Source of the DNA: Ophiura sarsii
Taxonomy: Eukaryota; Echinodermata; Ophiuroidea; Amphilepidida; Ophiuridae
Direction of reading: 5' to 3'
NCBI GenBank assembly: GCA_035610835.1
Contig: CM069449.1
Coordinates: 8,897,105-8,961,104, forward strand
Length of the DNA: 64,000 nucleotides
Shown here in pieces: positions 10,985-22,815 of this stretch (positions are counted from its first letter, which is position 1; each line of letters begins with the position of its first letter). The notes beneath the pieces were generated by a model. That model had not been told where the DNA came from. It saw only the letters and a list, made by a program, of their open reading frames with translations, and did not search any database. The position numbers and the translations under genes are program-made.

Positions 10985-11154
10985 AATCGTCACCTGTGAT
11001 TTCGGCCTATGAATATAATCACAAAGCTGAAAAAGATCGAAAGTGATGGACTTTGAACATTTACCATAATCGTCACCTGTGATTTCGGCATATGAATAGA
11101 ATCACAAAGCTGAAAAAGATCGAAAGTAATGGACTTTTAACATTTAGCATATTG
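10985..11154. repeat. Tandem duplication, ~83-bp unit, two copies
   Basis: Two adjacent copies beginning AATCGTCACCTGTGATTTCGG and running through GAATCACAAAGCTGAAAAAG to GACTTT-AACATTTA-CATA, differing by about six bases. Confidence 0.88.
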
Positions 11155-11527
11155 TAGGAGGCCACATTTAATTTTTATTTGCTATCTTGTAATGTTTCCA
11201 ACAGTAAATAATGTATATTTTCACTCGGATTGGCCGGGCTTATAGTAAGATAAAATGGTTCTAAAATGATATGAATCTCCATATCCCTATGTTCTGTCTG
11301 CATGTCCGAATCAATCCTTGTTAAGTATAGAAAGAAACAAATACGCTTACAATGATAATGGTATCAATATTGAAAGGTATGATTTTCATATTCAAACAAA
11401 TATTATACAATTTGAACGTTGACAAACTAAATAAAGTTGATTTTCTGACTTATAAAATGAAAGGTTGTCTTCATCGGGGTCTGTCACTCTACATGTACCT
11501 GTTCGTAGAGGCCTGTAGTAACAGTAG

Positions 11528-11912
11528 CAGGGCTGTCAACTCTCCCGCATTAGGCGGGAGTCTTCCGCATAGACACTCTTTCTCCCGCACTCCCGCATAG
11601 CATATAAAATCTCCCGCATCAACAAAATTACCTCAATTAAAGTCACGGTGTATCAACACCTTTATACTAGCTTCCGTCGGTACATTTGCGATTTTGACCA
11701 TGCAATTTTCGTGCGGATTTGAGGAAAACATCATCCCTACCCCCGCCACCCCCCCCCCCCCCCCCCCACCCCCCCCTCCCCCCCCCCCCCCCCCCCCCCC
11801 CACACTTATCAGGATTTTAGCTGCTGACGGGAAAAAATTGTGCATGTTTTACGATTATTTTTTGGAGTATGTATCTCTCCCTCCAAGCAAATCGCAAAAG
11901 TTGACAGCCCTG
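11528..11912. mobile_element. MITE with CAGGGCTGTCAACT ends
   Basis: The inverted termini CAGGGCTGTCAACT and AGTTGACAGCCCTG bound a 385-bp element with CTCCCGCA repeats and a long C-rich tract. The flanking direct repeat is CAGTAG (6 bp), shorter than the 8 bp expected for hAT. The core (CCGTCGGTA, GATTTTGACCATGC, GTGCATGTTTTACGAT) is shared with 40370-40520 in NKAPD1 intron 3. Confidence 0.75.
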
Positions 11913-12347
11913 CAGTAGGTGGGTAACATAATTGTCTTTTATTATGGCCGTTTTTCACTCTACTGATTCCATCGATATTTTCGTCAGAAAATAGCCTCCT
12001 CTCCCAGTCAATGGAACGGCTGGGTCACGTGGTTGGAAGATCGGTCTCAGATGGATAGACTATAGACACTTTTAATCAAATTTAAATCTTAAAAAAAAAA
12101 ATGAAAAAAAAATCTTAAAAAAAATTTGAAAAAAAAAAAAATGCGACCCTAGTTTTTACGATTTTAGGGTCGGTCGCTGAGGGCAACACAACATTTTTTT
12201 TTTTTTGCCTTATATAGTCTGTGGTGTGATCAGACTAGAGTGCATACAAAGACACTGACAAGCATACTACATGTAGAGGTAATGCATGTATTAATGGATT
12301 AGCTGCTATCTTGTTGGCAATATAATAACAGTGTTTTTTAAAACAGA

Positions 12348-12395
12348 TGTTTCTTCTTTCAGAAAATCTTTAAAGATTTTCAGAAAGAAGAAACA
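12348..12395. repeat. Near-perfect 48-bp hairpin
   Basis: TGTTTCTTCTTTCAGAAAAT and its near-complement are joined with almost no loop (CTTTAAAG at the centre). Only the bases at the TCAGA positions fail to pair. No wider element was identified. Confidence 0.7.
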
Positions 12396-12835
12396 CACTG
12401 TTTAATTGAATTGGGATGTCATGCCATGCACTGGTTCAATTGATGTAAGCCTACAATAGGTCGGGTGCGATTCCCCAAATTGTAGTCTGTTGTACATGAC
12501 CACATAATTATATAGATAACCTCTATTGAATAAAGCCTATTCATGTCAATAGAGGCCAGCTGCCAGGTAACTGTAAAGAGTCTAATCATTTGAAAAGTTA
12601 ACAATAACAAAACATGAGTTGGTAAACGTATATTATATAAAGCATTATAATACAATAACACTCAGGATGGTGCTTCTGAATAGAAGGAATCATTGTAATA
12701 TTTTATCAAATAAATATATGTAAATATTTTTGAATTTGTAGACACTGAAATCAAGTTACAATAACGATAATGATGTCCAGATGATCCCTTCTATCAACTC
12801 TATCCTTCATGATCAAAATGTATTTGAAAACACAC

Positions 12836-13009
12836 TGAGGCGACGAAAAAAAACCACTGTTTTACGGGAGGACGGATTTTCAGCCAAAAAAACGGCTGAT
12901 TTTGCATGATTTGAGAGAAAACAATTCTAAAAACAAAAATGCTTGAATCAAGCAAAAAGTGGGTCGGTCGGGCCCTTAAAAAAGATTTGTTTTTTTTTCC
13001 TCGCCTACT
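12836..13009. mobile_element. AGGCGA-ended MITE with CGGTCGG word
   Basis: Left GAGGCGACGAAAAAAAACCA with TTTTACGGGAGGACGG, right GGGTCGGTCGGGCCC and CCTCGCCTACT. The ends are inverted copies (AGGCGA plus A-run). The same style is seen at 15033, 15610 and 38773. Confidence 0.6.
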
Positions 13010-13394
13010 GTAACTTACATAAATACTGCCTTTCCCACCTCAAAATGTCTCTTTTTTTAAAGTTTTACAAAAGCATACCCTCGCTGTCTGTTTACATGTC
13101 TTCATACATGTAGTAGATTTTAATACAAGGTCTTTTGTTCTAAAAAAAGGGGAACACCCAAAAGCCTGGTTTGTTTTTTTGCAACTACACATGGGACCGT
13201 AAAATAGTCATTATTACTATTAGTATGTAGGCCTATTGTAGGCCCATAAAACAAAATTATTATTATATTTATATTATTTAAAAAGTTACAACCTTGGTCT
13301 TGATATTATCTGGATGAAATCCCATGTGTAGTAATGTGACTAGGAGACCCTGTAACCTTCCCTCCCCTGATGAATACTAACATTTACTGGTCTC

Positions 13395-13640
13395 TATGCC
13401 TATCTCCAAGTGCATGTGCGGACGGTTTTAAATGAAGTAATTAACCATTTGAGCTTATATAGTGAGCGCGATATACTGCGCGAACAAGTAGCTGAGGGTC
13501 GCGGCTTGGTGGGTGGGACGACGTCTGGAGGGTTCCCGGATTGATTCCTGTCCGGTTTCGGCAAATTAGTTGGTGTTTTCTTTTCCAAAATTGTTATCCC
13601 GCGGTATAAAAACCCGGTTTAGAGGGTTAGGCTAATGAAA
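13395..13640 (+). repeat. Dispersed repeat, copy 1 (second copy at 27760-28330)
   Basis: CCTATCTCCAA, GCATG-GCGGACGGTTTT, TATATAGTGAGCGC and ATATAC-G-GCGAAC recur in the same order at 27760 onward, followed in both by a GTGGGTGGGACG/GGGGGCCGGTGC stretch and GGAGGGTYCC. The order suggests a SINE-like or other non-autonomous unit. The copy at 27.8 kb is interrupted by a hAT-type MITE. Confidence 0.6.
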
Positions 13641-14456
13641 TATGATACCAAGTTTCCCGTTTCATGTTTTTAAGAGAGTGGGTAGGTGTCTATTTCATTA
13701 TTCATTACTCGTTATTTCACTCAATTTCATTGTTGTATCTATAAGGGGTGTTAGCATTTGTCTATGTGTTATTGAAAATGTCAAAAATTCTGTCTGAACT
13801 ATTGCAATGTCAATTACATCTGAAATCTGAGTAGGTAATGCAAACAATTCGTTATTAACCATATACCATGAGACAACTGCCATTAAAATCCCTAAAAATC
13901 AACAGGAAGATATGTCTGGTATTTTGAGCCACTAAAAGTTTTTATTTTTATTCATGTTTGTCAGAAAATTTAATTTTTGCACAAAATAATGAAAGTGTTG
14001 ATAAAACTGAAAAGTTAGGTCGGTAGGGAAACAGGAAACTGGAACTTTCATTATATTAGCCTTAGGGTTATATTGTCTTCTTAAACCCTGACCCAGAAAT
14101 GTTTTCTGCACAGCCAAAGAGACCCAAAATACGGTCAAGGGATTCTCCACTACACGATGAGTGTCAATGCTACTTGACGCGGTATACTGCACCAAGTATA
14201 TAGGCTGGTCCATTATAAATGTATTTCATCCAAAAACAAGCTAGGTTAGGGTTAATGAAGAATGTTGAAGAATTCATAATTTGATCTTCATGAAAAAGTG
14301 TCCAGGTCAAACTCTAATTTTTCATGACAAGGCTTTAAGAAGCGTTCCAGAATAACTCTTAGGTCCGCTTAAGAAAGAAGTTAATATTTATGTATGGAAC
14401 AAATTCCCAGAACAGGTTGTATATTTGTCAGTTTTCTAGATACATTGTTGCACAGG
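13641..14456. other. No gene or clear repeat recognised
   Basis: AT-rich sequence with short open frames only; none looks conserved. Confidence 0.4.
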
Positions 14457-14464
14457 TAAAATGT

Positions 14465-14706
14465 AAGGCTGTGACTTATACCCAGGTACCCTCCTGCTAT
14501 TCCGGGTACCAAATAAGGTACCCGAATACCCGGGGAAAAAAAGAAGAAAAAAAACAACCCATTTTTAAAAAAATTTTAGTACAAATTTGTCCCCATTTGA
14601 TCCCATTATGTGTCATTTTGGGGAAAAAATTGTACTTGAAAAAACCAAAACCTTTTTTTTTCTTGGGTACCCGGGTAGGAAACTACCCGTGCATTCACAG
14701 CCTTAG
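14465..14706. mobile_element. hAT-type MITE, TSD TAAAATGT
   Basis: AAGGCTGTGA at the left and TCACAGCCTTAG at the right are inverted, and the perfect 8-bp repeat TAAAATGT flanks the element (14457-14464, 14707-14714). The interior has several GGTACC/GGGTACCC words and an A-rich middle. Confidence 0.85.
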
Positions 14707-15032
14707 TAAAATGTATCTTTTCCCATTGAAACACCACATTTTGGCAAACATACCTTGAATGAAAAGGTGCACATGTATTCTGTTGAACAACACAGGCCAT
14801 GTAGAATTTTTTTCACTGGGAAAACAAGGAAATCTGCATTATGTTATAACTTTGCACGTTTTTCCTGATGCTGCCAATCAACATCCTGTTTTCAGCATTG
14901 CATCAACATCAACGGTATCAACATTGCTTTGTACATTATGTTTCTATGATAGCTTATTAAATACATGTACTGTATGTATGTATTTCTATTTACTAACCTG
15001 GACAAAGTAATTACAGGGTGTTAGGCGAGGAT

Positions 15033-15235
15033 AAAAACACACCATCTTCTACGGGCCCGACCGACCCACTTTTTGCTTTTTTGAAGATTTTTTTCCCCTC
15101 TCAAATCATGTAAAATCAACCATTTTGGGGGCGAAAATCTGTCCCAAAAAAATTCAACCATTTTTTCAAAAAATTCCAGATTTTTGCAGATTTTGTGTTT
15201 TTTTGGCTTTTTTAGTGTTCCACAATGATTTATAT
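15033..15235. mobile_element. AGGCGA-type MITE, partial
   Basis: TTAGGCGAGGATAAAAACAC, TTCTACGGGCCCGACCGACC and an A/T-rich middle match the left halves of the elements at 12836, 15610 and 38773. The right end is not sharp. Confidence 0.45.
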
Positions 15236-15609
15236 TTAGGGCGTGTCTAGAAAACCTTTGTCACTGTTTGGTCCCAGGTTTAACTTTAAATCATGGATTT
15301 TTTATTTTCAATGACCATGTGGGAATTTACCATAGTATTAATTATCCAGAATCTATTATTGATTGGGGAATTATTTCATACCAACTATTTTTGTACATTC
15401 TATTATATATATAAATTATATGTATTGTTTGCCTTACCTTATTAATACAATCAATTGACCCGATGTAAATATAAATGTAAATTGTTAAACAATATAATAT
15501 TCATGTTTATATATATATATCAATGTATGTCATGTAATGGAAGCAATCTGAATGTGATCATGTATTAATATTCTTTGTTAATGTTATGTGATGTGTAAAG
15601 TCCTTTAAG

Positions 15610-15874
15610 CAACAACACAAAAACACCATGTTCTACGGGCCTGACCAACCCATTTTTTTAGAAATTGGTGAACAATTGTTCACATGCAAATGAATACAGA
15701 CCCAAACATTTTCAAAAAACATCAGCATTTTTATAGACTTACTTGTTTGATTTTTAGGGTCATTGTGAAGGTTTTATATTTTAAAAGAAGTGAGAAAAAA
15801 ACCTCACTGACCCAACCAACCTGAGAGTTCTATTTGTCCGTAGAACAAGTTTTTTTTCTTTGTTGCCTTAAATC
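15610..15874. mobile_element. AGGCAACAA-type MITE
   Basis: Left TTAAGCAACAACACAAAAAC with GTTCTACGGGCCTGACC; right GTCCGTAGAACAAG, T-run, TTGTTGCCTTAAA. These are inverted copies separated by about 265 bp. Confidence 0.65.
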
Positions 15875-15875
15875 A

Positions 15876-17110
15876 GAATCTGATGTTTGGAATGCATAGT
15901 AGCTATACTGTTTTTAATGAATAGCAATGTATAATAATTCTATAATACATTGTGTCCCAGAGAGATTTATACCGTGTTTGAAAAAATAATAAAAATATGA
16001 AAACAACATTGCAGTCAAAGTTTAATGCCTGCGATATAATGGGGGAACATGTTTCCTACATAATCTGTTTATTTCATCAGAATAGCTGTATCTGTTCCGA
16101 TATGGCATGACATTATACAAAATTAGTGAAAACCTGTTTTTCACTTTCAGTGTATTTTAATTGATAAACCTCACTCCTAACTTCAAAACAGCGGGGTAGG
16201 AAGTTGGGTTCGGGGGGAATTTGTTGGCCGCCATAAGGGGAGGTTTTTGTATGTGTTCATTCATATTTAATGAGTTGGGTGGGGTAGAGGTTTTTTTTGG
16301 GTTTTTTTACTCCTCAGGTTTTTTTGTTTTGTTGCCTGCATAGAGGGGGAATTTAAAAAACAAAAAAACTTCCTACCCCCACATGAAAATCTAATGGTGT
16401 GTCCTTAAGTATGATATTTATAAATCACTTCAGAAGAACAATTCCTTCGCCCATTCAAATACTGCTTTATGAAATATCACCAACAGTTGATATCTATTAA
16501 TTTTGTAGTAGAAACAAAAGAGAACAAACAAAATAAATTCAAAATTCCTCAGAAAGCTATAAAATGCATGTTGATGTTTAAATCATAAGCCCTTTGACCG
16601 ATAATAATGGTATTCATGGCTAAATAAATAAATGCACATTTATCGGTATTATAATCATTCTGGGACACCCGTATGCGCTATGTCCATGAAAGCAATATTT
16701 TTTGTAACAATACTAGTTCTAGTTCTGGATAGTGGATATCCAATGTCTTCTGAAGTTTTGAGGGGTTTTGATACAAAAATAGGTACAATTTCTACCGTAT
16801 ATTTTTATTTTACAGTTTAATTTGTATGAATTTGAAATTGAATAGGTCATGGATTACAGCAATATCAAATACCACGCCATACTGAAAAACAATGAATAAC
16901 AGAAATCCTTGAAAGTATAATATCCTTCAGTTTGACAGTTTATAACAACTGACCTACACTGTATACATGCGTAACCAAAGAAATACATAATACAGGGTGC
17001 TCTTTGGTTTATTACTCATGTACATTGAAATGTCGACAAAATTGACAATTTCCAAGAAAAAGTATATTTTTTTTACTGAAAAAGGTTTTTTTCTTCAAAA
17101 TCCTGTCAAT
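15876..17110. other. No gene recognised
   Basis: AT-rich DNA. A short stretch at 16185-16385 carries an imperfect inverted pair (AAACAGCGGGGTAGGAAGTT and AACTTCCTACCCC), suggesting a small MITE of about 190 bp with a GGTTTTTT middle. No coding region was seen. Confidence 0.4.
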
Positions 17111-17114
17111 TTGT

Positions 17115-17415
17115 GGTGACACCTACAATGAGTCGTAATAAGCTATCACGAATTGGCCTAGTCTTAATTATTACGATTTGGAAACTTTGTCCCCATTTTG
17201 AGACAAAATCTGACGGCTCAAAGCGAATGTCACATAGGACAAGTTAGGCTGTCAGTGCCCGGGTAGTGATTGAAATCCTACAAAAGAGGTATGGTACCCC
17301 ATACTATTACTAGTCTACATATATTTTTGGAATAAACCTGTATATAACTCATACAACAGATTCCTGCACTAGACTGATTTGTGATAGCTTGCCTACTCAT
17401 AGGTAGAACCTGATT
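17115..17415. mobile_element. TIR element with GCAAGCTATCACAAAT ends, copy A
   Basis: The left arm ATGAG...AAGCTATCACGAATTGGCC recurs inverted at 17375-17415 (GATTTGTGATAGCTTGCC, TACTCAT). A second copy at 63160-63755 shares both arms and the inner words AATAAA-CTGTATA-AACTCATACAA. In copy B the middle contains tRNA-like box A and box B on the minus strand; in this copy they are degraded. Confidence 0.78.
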
Positions 17416-17615
17416 TGTACGTGTTTAGGGGGTCAAATTTGGGTAGGAAAATATTATTCATTTTATCGTGAATTTTGGCTTCAGAGGGGATACACACGTT
17501 TAGGAGGGGTTTGGAAAATTGTTAGTCACGCATGCTTTGCAGCAAGTTTGACTGCCCCACATGTCCCTGGCTGGACCTTAGCCAAAAGTGCCAAGTCATG
17601 TATGTTTAAGTATAG

Positions 17616-17824
17616 TACTGTAAATATGGAAATTTTCGCGCTACATTAATTTTCGTGCTCCAAGCAGCTACCGCGAAAAATAAAAACAAGCGAACATATT
17701 TATTTTGTGTATGTCTACACGTATGTAATGAACTCTCAAATCGCGAATTTAAAAACAAGCGAAATGGCTGAAAGTTGGTAAAGCGCGAAAATGTAATTGC
17801 GCGAAAATAACCACTTTTACAGTA
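17616..17824. mobile_element. MITE with TACTGTAAA ends and CGCGAAAA words
   Basis: Left TACTGTAAATATGGAAATTT, right AATAACCACTTTTACAGTA, with TTCGCGC and GCGCGAAAA just inside each end. About 209 bp, not coding. Confidence 0.7.
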
Positions 17825-17850
17825 ACACAAAACAGAAATTAAGTATTCAC

Positions 17851-18410
17851 CAAAAAGGCCTATAAATCAAATGAAAATATGTTATCACTTGATAAATGTT
17901 TTAAAAATTACGTTAAATGAGAAAAATTCACAGCAAAACACCAAAACACTATTTGTTTACAAAATGAAAAAAAAACCAACAAAAAACATTTTGTTGAATT
18001 TTGATAATAAGGGTCTATCTACAGGTATTCTTGTTATACAGTAAAAAGTGCCGAGTCATGTATTATATGTTCAAGTCATACAGATAAATGATGTACACAG
18101 TGAACACTAGTGTATTTATTTTTAGCTATGTTTAAATATAAATACATTCTCAAGGTTTGTAAGATGAAGAGAATTAAAAGTCTTGTTGTATTTGATTTGT
18201 GATAAATGAAGTCTAGAAATCAATTTATCGGTTGTCCTGTGATCTGCAGATGGATTTTCAAACTAACCAAAAAGGACTATAAATAAAATGAAAATATTTT
18301 ACCACTTTATCACTTGATGGGTTTTTTAAAAATGACCGTTAATAGGAAAAAATTACAGTAAAACACTATTTTATAAAATAATAAGGTCTACAAGTATTTT
18401 TTTACACATT
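17851..18410. repeat. Pair of ~150-190-bp direct repeats
   Basis: The segment at 17851-18040 (AAAAAGGCCTATAAAT-AAAT, TATCACTTGAT, GTTTTTAAAAAT, AAAACACTATTT, GGTCTA-C-ACAAGTATT) recurs diverged at 18267-18410. Intervening DNA is AT-rich. Confidence 0.55.
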
Positions 18411-19096
18411 ATAAACTTTTTTGGGGTTGAAAAAATTAAGGATAGGTTATTGAGGAAAACCAAACTACTTTTAAAGATTTGATTTTAAAAATGCTATATT
18501 GGATTACGCAATAAGCAATCCAGTTTGTAAATTTTGTAAATGTAAATTTTGAATTTTGATTGTCTTGTTGTTCTTTCAGAATTGGACAAATTACTATACA
18601 AAACGTACCTACCCTTATAAACCCTATAACCTCTGTCATTCAACCCTCATCGATCTGGTTGCGGTAGATTGTATATAACACTAATTGTAATAAGTGGATA
18701 GAGCCTTCCTCTGTGCTTCTATAAGGTGGAGTCTTAAAAGAATCCGGTATTATCTTCGTCGGAAGAAGTTGTATAATTAACAAACCTCGGGGGATGAAAC
18801 ATAAGCATTACAATCCTAGCTGTAATTACTCAGGCAAAATTCAGAGAAAGAATTTGTTGTTTGCATGTTTGCCGCTGCTGCAACATGTTGACCGATCATC
18901 ATTTTGATGGAAGAAGTGTTCAGGCCAAGAAATACACTCTATCTTCTACAGGCATGACCAAACCATTTTTAATTTTATTTTGAGAAAATGTTGTTGATAA
19001 TTTCCACAAATGTTTTTTTGTTTTTGTTGGAAATTGAAAATATTTTGTTGAAGATGTCTAAATATGTACCAATATGACCCTACCCGAGAGGGAGAG

Positions 19097-19292
19097 CAAT
19101 GGCGTAACTAGGGTCTACAATTGGGGGTGGGGGGACATGCCTGTGATCAGGGGTGGGGGGGGGGGGCATAACCAACTATCTTTTGTTAATATACATAGAG
19201 TTTGTCATTTCATTGAGGGTGGGGACTTCAATGGGAGCAAGCCTTCTGCCGGGGGGGGGGGGGGGGGTATGCCCCCTCTAGTTACGCCACTG
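19097..19292. mobile_element. Short MITE, ends CAATGGCGTAACTAG / CTAGTTACGCCACTG
   Basis: 196 bp with inverted ends and long G tracts in the middle. Belongs to the CAGTGGCG-ended group. A convincing 8-bp target duplication was not found. Confidence 0.7.
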
Positions 19293-19532
19293 CCTGAGAG
19301 ATCAAAAAAATATATAGGGGTGGGTAAGTGGGATTTTCTTTTAAACGTTTATGGGCTGACTGATGAATCCAACTTACATTTATTGGAAACGGATGCTTAG
19401 ACTTAAAATCCAAGTCCACTGTGGAATAAACATAACACACTCTTCTGTTAAAGCAAGATTTATATCTAGTCTAGGCTGTATAATGCATTCAGCCGTTGTG
19501 TCAAATTGATATTTTTTAAAATATTCAGATTA

Positions 19533-20061
19533 TAAACTGCTCAAAAAAAGTTTGGAATTTTTTTTTCAATCACAATTTGTTCAAATATCTCGGGATATGT
19601 TCATTAGTGTCAATGTATCATGTCAAAGCTGATGTGTTCATCTTTACAATGATATCCAATTTGAAGCAATCCCTTGTTCCAGTGCTTAGCCACATGCTTG
19701 AGAACATGGGGAGGTCGCGATCTAAAAGTGCCAAACTCAACACTAATTTTTGTTTGTGCTTAAAAATCAATAGATCATCACACTACACTGTAGTGGTCTA
19801 TGTAACACTTCATCGAACAAACGACAAAGATGTTCTTTTGAGCACGAAATAGTGTTGATTTTGGCGCATTAAGATTGTGACCTCCCCATGTTCTCAAGCA
19901 AGTAGCTGAGCACTGGGGCAAGGGATTGCTTCAAATTTGGTTTCATTGTAAAGATGAACACATCAGCTTTACATGGATATATAAAACTTAATGAACATAT
20001 CCTGCGATATTTGAACAAATTGTGATTGAAAAAAATTTCCAAACTTTATTTGAGCAGTTTA
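19533..20061. mobile_element. Foldback element, copy 1, ~200-bp arms
   Basis: Begins TATAAACTGCTCAAAAAAAG and ends CTTTATTTGAGCAGTTTATA. Each arm carries the same words in inverted order (TTTGGAA, CAAAT-TCTCGGGATATGTTC, AAGCTGATGTGTTCATC, AAGCAATCCCTTGTTCCAG, GAGAACATGGGGAGGTC). The central ~90 bp is unpaired. Transcription would give a long hairpin RNA. A second copy lies at 60300-60791 and a fragment at 41735-41850. Confidence 0.85.
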
Positions 20062-20585
20062 TATAAACTGCTTTGTAAGTTACATTTCTTTTTGATTTGG
20101 CCTTTTACAAGTATGTGCAAAGCCAATGGCATGTTTCATCTGTATTGCGAATAATGGTCTGCTAGCTGATTACAAAAAGTACATGCCCACTAGGGTATTG
20201 ATGCTGGCGCTGTTATGGCGCCATGTATTCGGGGGTAGGATGGCAGGAGGCTAATGGATGTGGTATAGCAAGTACAGGCATGATATCTTGTAGATACAAA
20301 AGTAGATGCACTCTTGAATGTAGATATTTTTGCCTAAATTTGCATTATCTAGCCAAATTTTAGACATATATAGCAAAATAGAAGGACATCCTCATAAAGC
20401 AAATGAGAAGGACATTAAAATACTCAAAGCAGCCGCAATGGAGAGCTTGTTGCAAATTAATTCAGTTATGGAAGCCCTGTGGTTCAGTTAACATTGACTT
20501 TGGGTATTCATGATCATTCAAAAATCGCTGTGTTTTTGGAAGCTTAGCTTGCGATTTCAAAAAATTAGGGGGGTGTTTTGGAGGC

Positions 20586-21025
20586 AATATGTGATGCGAT
20601 CTGAGAAAACCCGTCGGATGTCGCAAAATGTGAACTAGGGATTATGGGTAAAATAGAAGAAGAAAAAAAGAAAAACACTTTTTTTTTGATTTTTTTAAAG
20701 AAAAATTAGTTTCCAGTACTTTGTGTCATCATCTTTCATGAAATTTCACCTTGACAAACTTACTTAAGTCACTTTTATTATTAACCTTATAATGTTATTA
20801 TATTGAATTATGTATCTTTTTGGGCCTGTTTTCATGATTTCTTGTTTTGTAGCTTTTGGTGACATCACAATCATCATTCACTCATAACTTTTTTTGTAGT
20901 GATCGTAGAAAAATGATCGAAACAGTTCTGTAATCAGCAGTTTTAGCTTTCTTATGATATAAATATCTCCAATATGAAAAATGCCACCATGTGGCGGGTT
21001 TTCACAGATCGCATCACATATGTCC
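20586..21025. mobile_element. Inverted-repeat element, ends around CATATGTGATGCGATCTG
   Basis: ATATGTGATGCGATCTGAGA and AAAACCCGTC at 20586 are repeated inverted at 20996-21025 (GCGGGTTTTCACAGATCGCA, TCACATATGT). The interior is AT-rich without a frame. Confidence 0.65.
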
Positions 21026-21254
21026 GTGAAAAAGAAAAAGAAATTATAGAATGAGAGTTGCGTCATACAGGCTAGGCTGTAACAAAATAAATTATACCAT
21101 TTGAAAAAAAATGTTTAAAATAACTCCCAATTAATTTCTGTGTCTAATTTTATTGCCCTTCAAAGGGAAGTTTGTTAGCTTTTTAATCAGCTTTGTTTCA
21201 TGACAATAGGTGGTCAGGAAGCAGAGAATATGATCAATTGTCGTAACTCGTAAG

Positions 21255-22807
21255 CAGTGGCGGATCCAGGAAAATTTTAGGGGGGGGGGCCCAATTTTTT
21301 TTTTTTTTTGCCTGTACCATCCCAGCGGTGCCCCCCTCTGAAGTAGAAAAATTTCCGAACTCATTTGGTGCGATCTGGTGTATACTTTTGATCAACATTT
21401 TATCAAAAAGCCACCTCTTCATTTCCAATAAATATATTATTTTTTTATCAATGCACGAAAGAAGTTGAGCATATTATACTGATATATTTTTTATTTAAGT
21501 ATAGATGATTTGAAAGGTCGAACAGGGGGAGTCTGAGGGGGGAAGTGCCCCCTCAGAAGTAGATTTTTTTTCAATTTTCGAACTCATTTGGTGCGATCTG
21601 GTGTATACTTTTGACCAACATTTTATCAAAAAGCCACCTCTTCATTTCCAATAAATATTTTGTTTTTTTATCAATGCACGAAAGAAGTTGAGCATATTAT
21701 ACTGATATATTTTTGATTTAAGTATAGATGATTTGAAAGGTCGAACAGGGGGAGTCTGAGGGGGGAAGTGCCCCCTCAGAAGTAGAAATTTTTTCAATTT
21801 TCGAACTCATTTGGTGCGATCTGGTGTATACTTTTGATCAACATTTTATCAAAAAGCCACCTCTTCATTTCCAATAAATATATTATTTTTTTATCAATGC
21901 ACGAAAGAAGTTGAGCATATTATACTGATATATTTTTTATTTAAGTATAGATGATTTGAAAGGTCGAACAGGGGGAGTCTGAGGGGGAAGTGCCCCCTCA
22001 GAAGTAGAATTTTTTTCAATTTTCGAACTCATTTGGTGCGATCTGGTGTATACTTTTGACCAACATTTTATCAAAAAGCCACCTCTTCATTTCCAATAAA
22101 TATTTTGTTTTTTTATCAATGCACGAAAGAAGTTGAGCATATTATACTGATATATTTTTGATTTAAGTATAGATGATTTGAAAGGTCGAACAGGGGGAGT
22201 CTGAGGGGGGAAGTGCCCCCGCAGAAGTAGAATTTTTTTCAATTTTCGAACTCATTTGGTGCGATCTGGTGTATACTTTTGACCAACATTTTATCAAAAA
22301 GCCACCTCTTCATTTCCAATAAATATTTTGTTTTTTTATCAATGCACGAAAGAAGTTGAGCATATTATACTGATATATTTTTGATTTAAGTATAGATGAT
22401 TTGAAAGGTCGAACAGGGGGGAGTCTGAGGGGGGAAGTGCCCCCCTCAGAAGTAGAAAATTTTTCAAGTTTCGAACTCATTTGGTGCGATCTGGTGTATA
22501 CTTTTGACCAACATTTTATCAAAAAGCCACCTCTTCATTTCCAATCAATATATATTTGTTATCAATGCAAGAAAGAAGTAGAGCATACGACGTATATACT
22601 GATTTTTTCTGAATTTAAGTATAGATTGTTTAAAAGCTCGAACAGGGGGAGTCTGAGGGGTGATGTGCCCCCCCCCCCTTCCTCTCTTTCTTTTTTTCTT
22701 TTTTTTTCCCCCTTTTTTTATTTCCTTTTTTTTTTTTTTTTTTTTTGGTAGGGGGGGGGGGGGCCCGGGCCCGTCGGGCCCCCCCCCCCCCCCTGTATCC
22801 GCGCCTG
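21255..22807. mobile_element. 1.55-kb hAT-type element with internal tandem array (TSD CTCGTAAG)
   Basis: Starts CAGTGGCGGATCCAGG and ends CCTGTATCCGCGCCTG, with the perfect 8-bp duplication CTCGTAAG on both sides (21247-21254, 22808-22815). Just inside the ends are G- and C-runs. Most of its length is a 223-bp unit repeated six times. Related short elements (such as 38211-38514) have the same ends without the array, so the array is a secondary expansion. No transposase. Confidence 0.88.
21335..22665. repeat. Six tandem copies of a 223-bp unit
   Basis: The word TCATTTGGTGCGATCTGG occurs at 21361, 21584, 21807, 22029, 22252 and 22477, giving spacings of 223, 223, 222, 223 and 225. Copies 1 and 3 share one subtype (AATATATTATTTTT, TTTTTTATTTAAG). 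Copies 2, 4 and 5 share another (AATATTTTGTTTTT, TTTTTGATTTAAG). Copy 6 is the most diverged. The pattern implies expansion by a 446-bp dimer. Confidence 0.93.
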
Positions 22808-22815
22808 CTCGTAAG

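Larger units (their letters stand above)
10403..12212. mobile_element. 1.8-kb element with long inverted ends, GGCAACAC / GGGTCGGTC type
   Basis: The left end (TTAGGCC, A-run, TGTTGTGTTGCCCTCAAG, GGGTCGGTCGG) recurs inverted at 12150-12212. A second inverted pair lies further in: TATAGTCTATCCATCTGAGA at 10675 and its complement near 12040. It contains the 83-bp tandem duplication (10985) and the hAT-like MITE (11528). A fragment of the same family lies at 43505-43790. No transposase frame was found. Confidence 0.65.

Noticed and set aside
11633..11918. Open frames encoding poly-Gly and poly-Pro
   Set aside because: They are translations of the long C-rich tract inside the MITE at 11528-11912.
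22310..22751. Open frames overlapping the 223-bp array
   Set aside because: They are frames through a tandem repeat within a non-autonomous transposon, ended by homopolymer runs.
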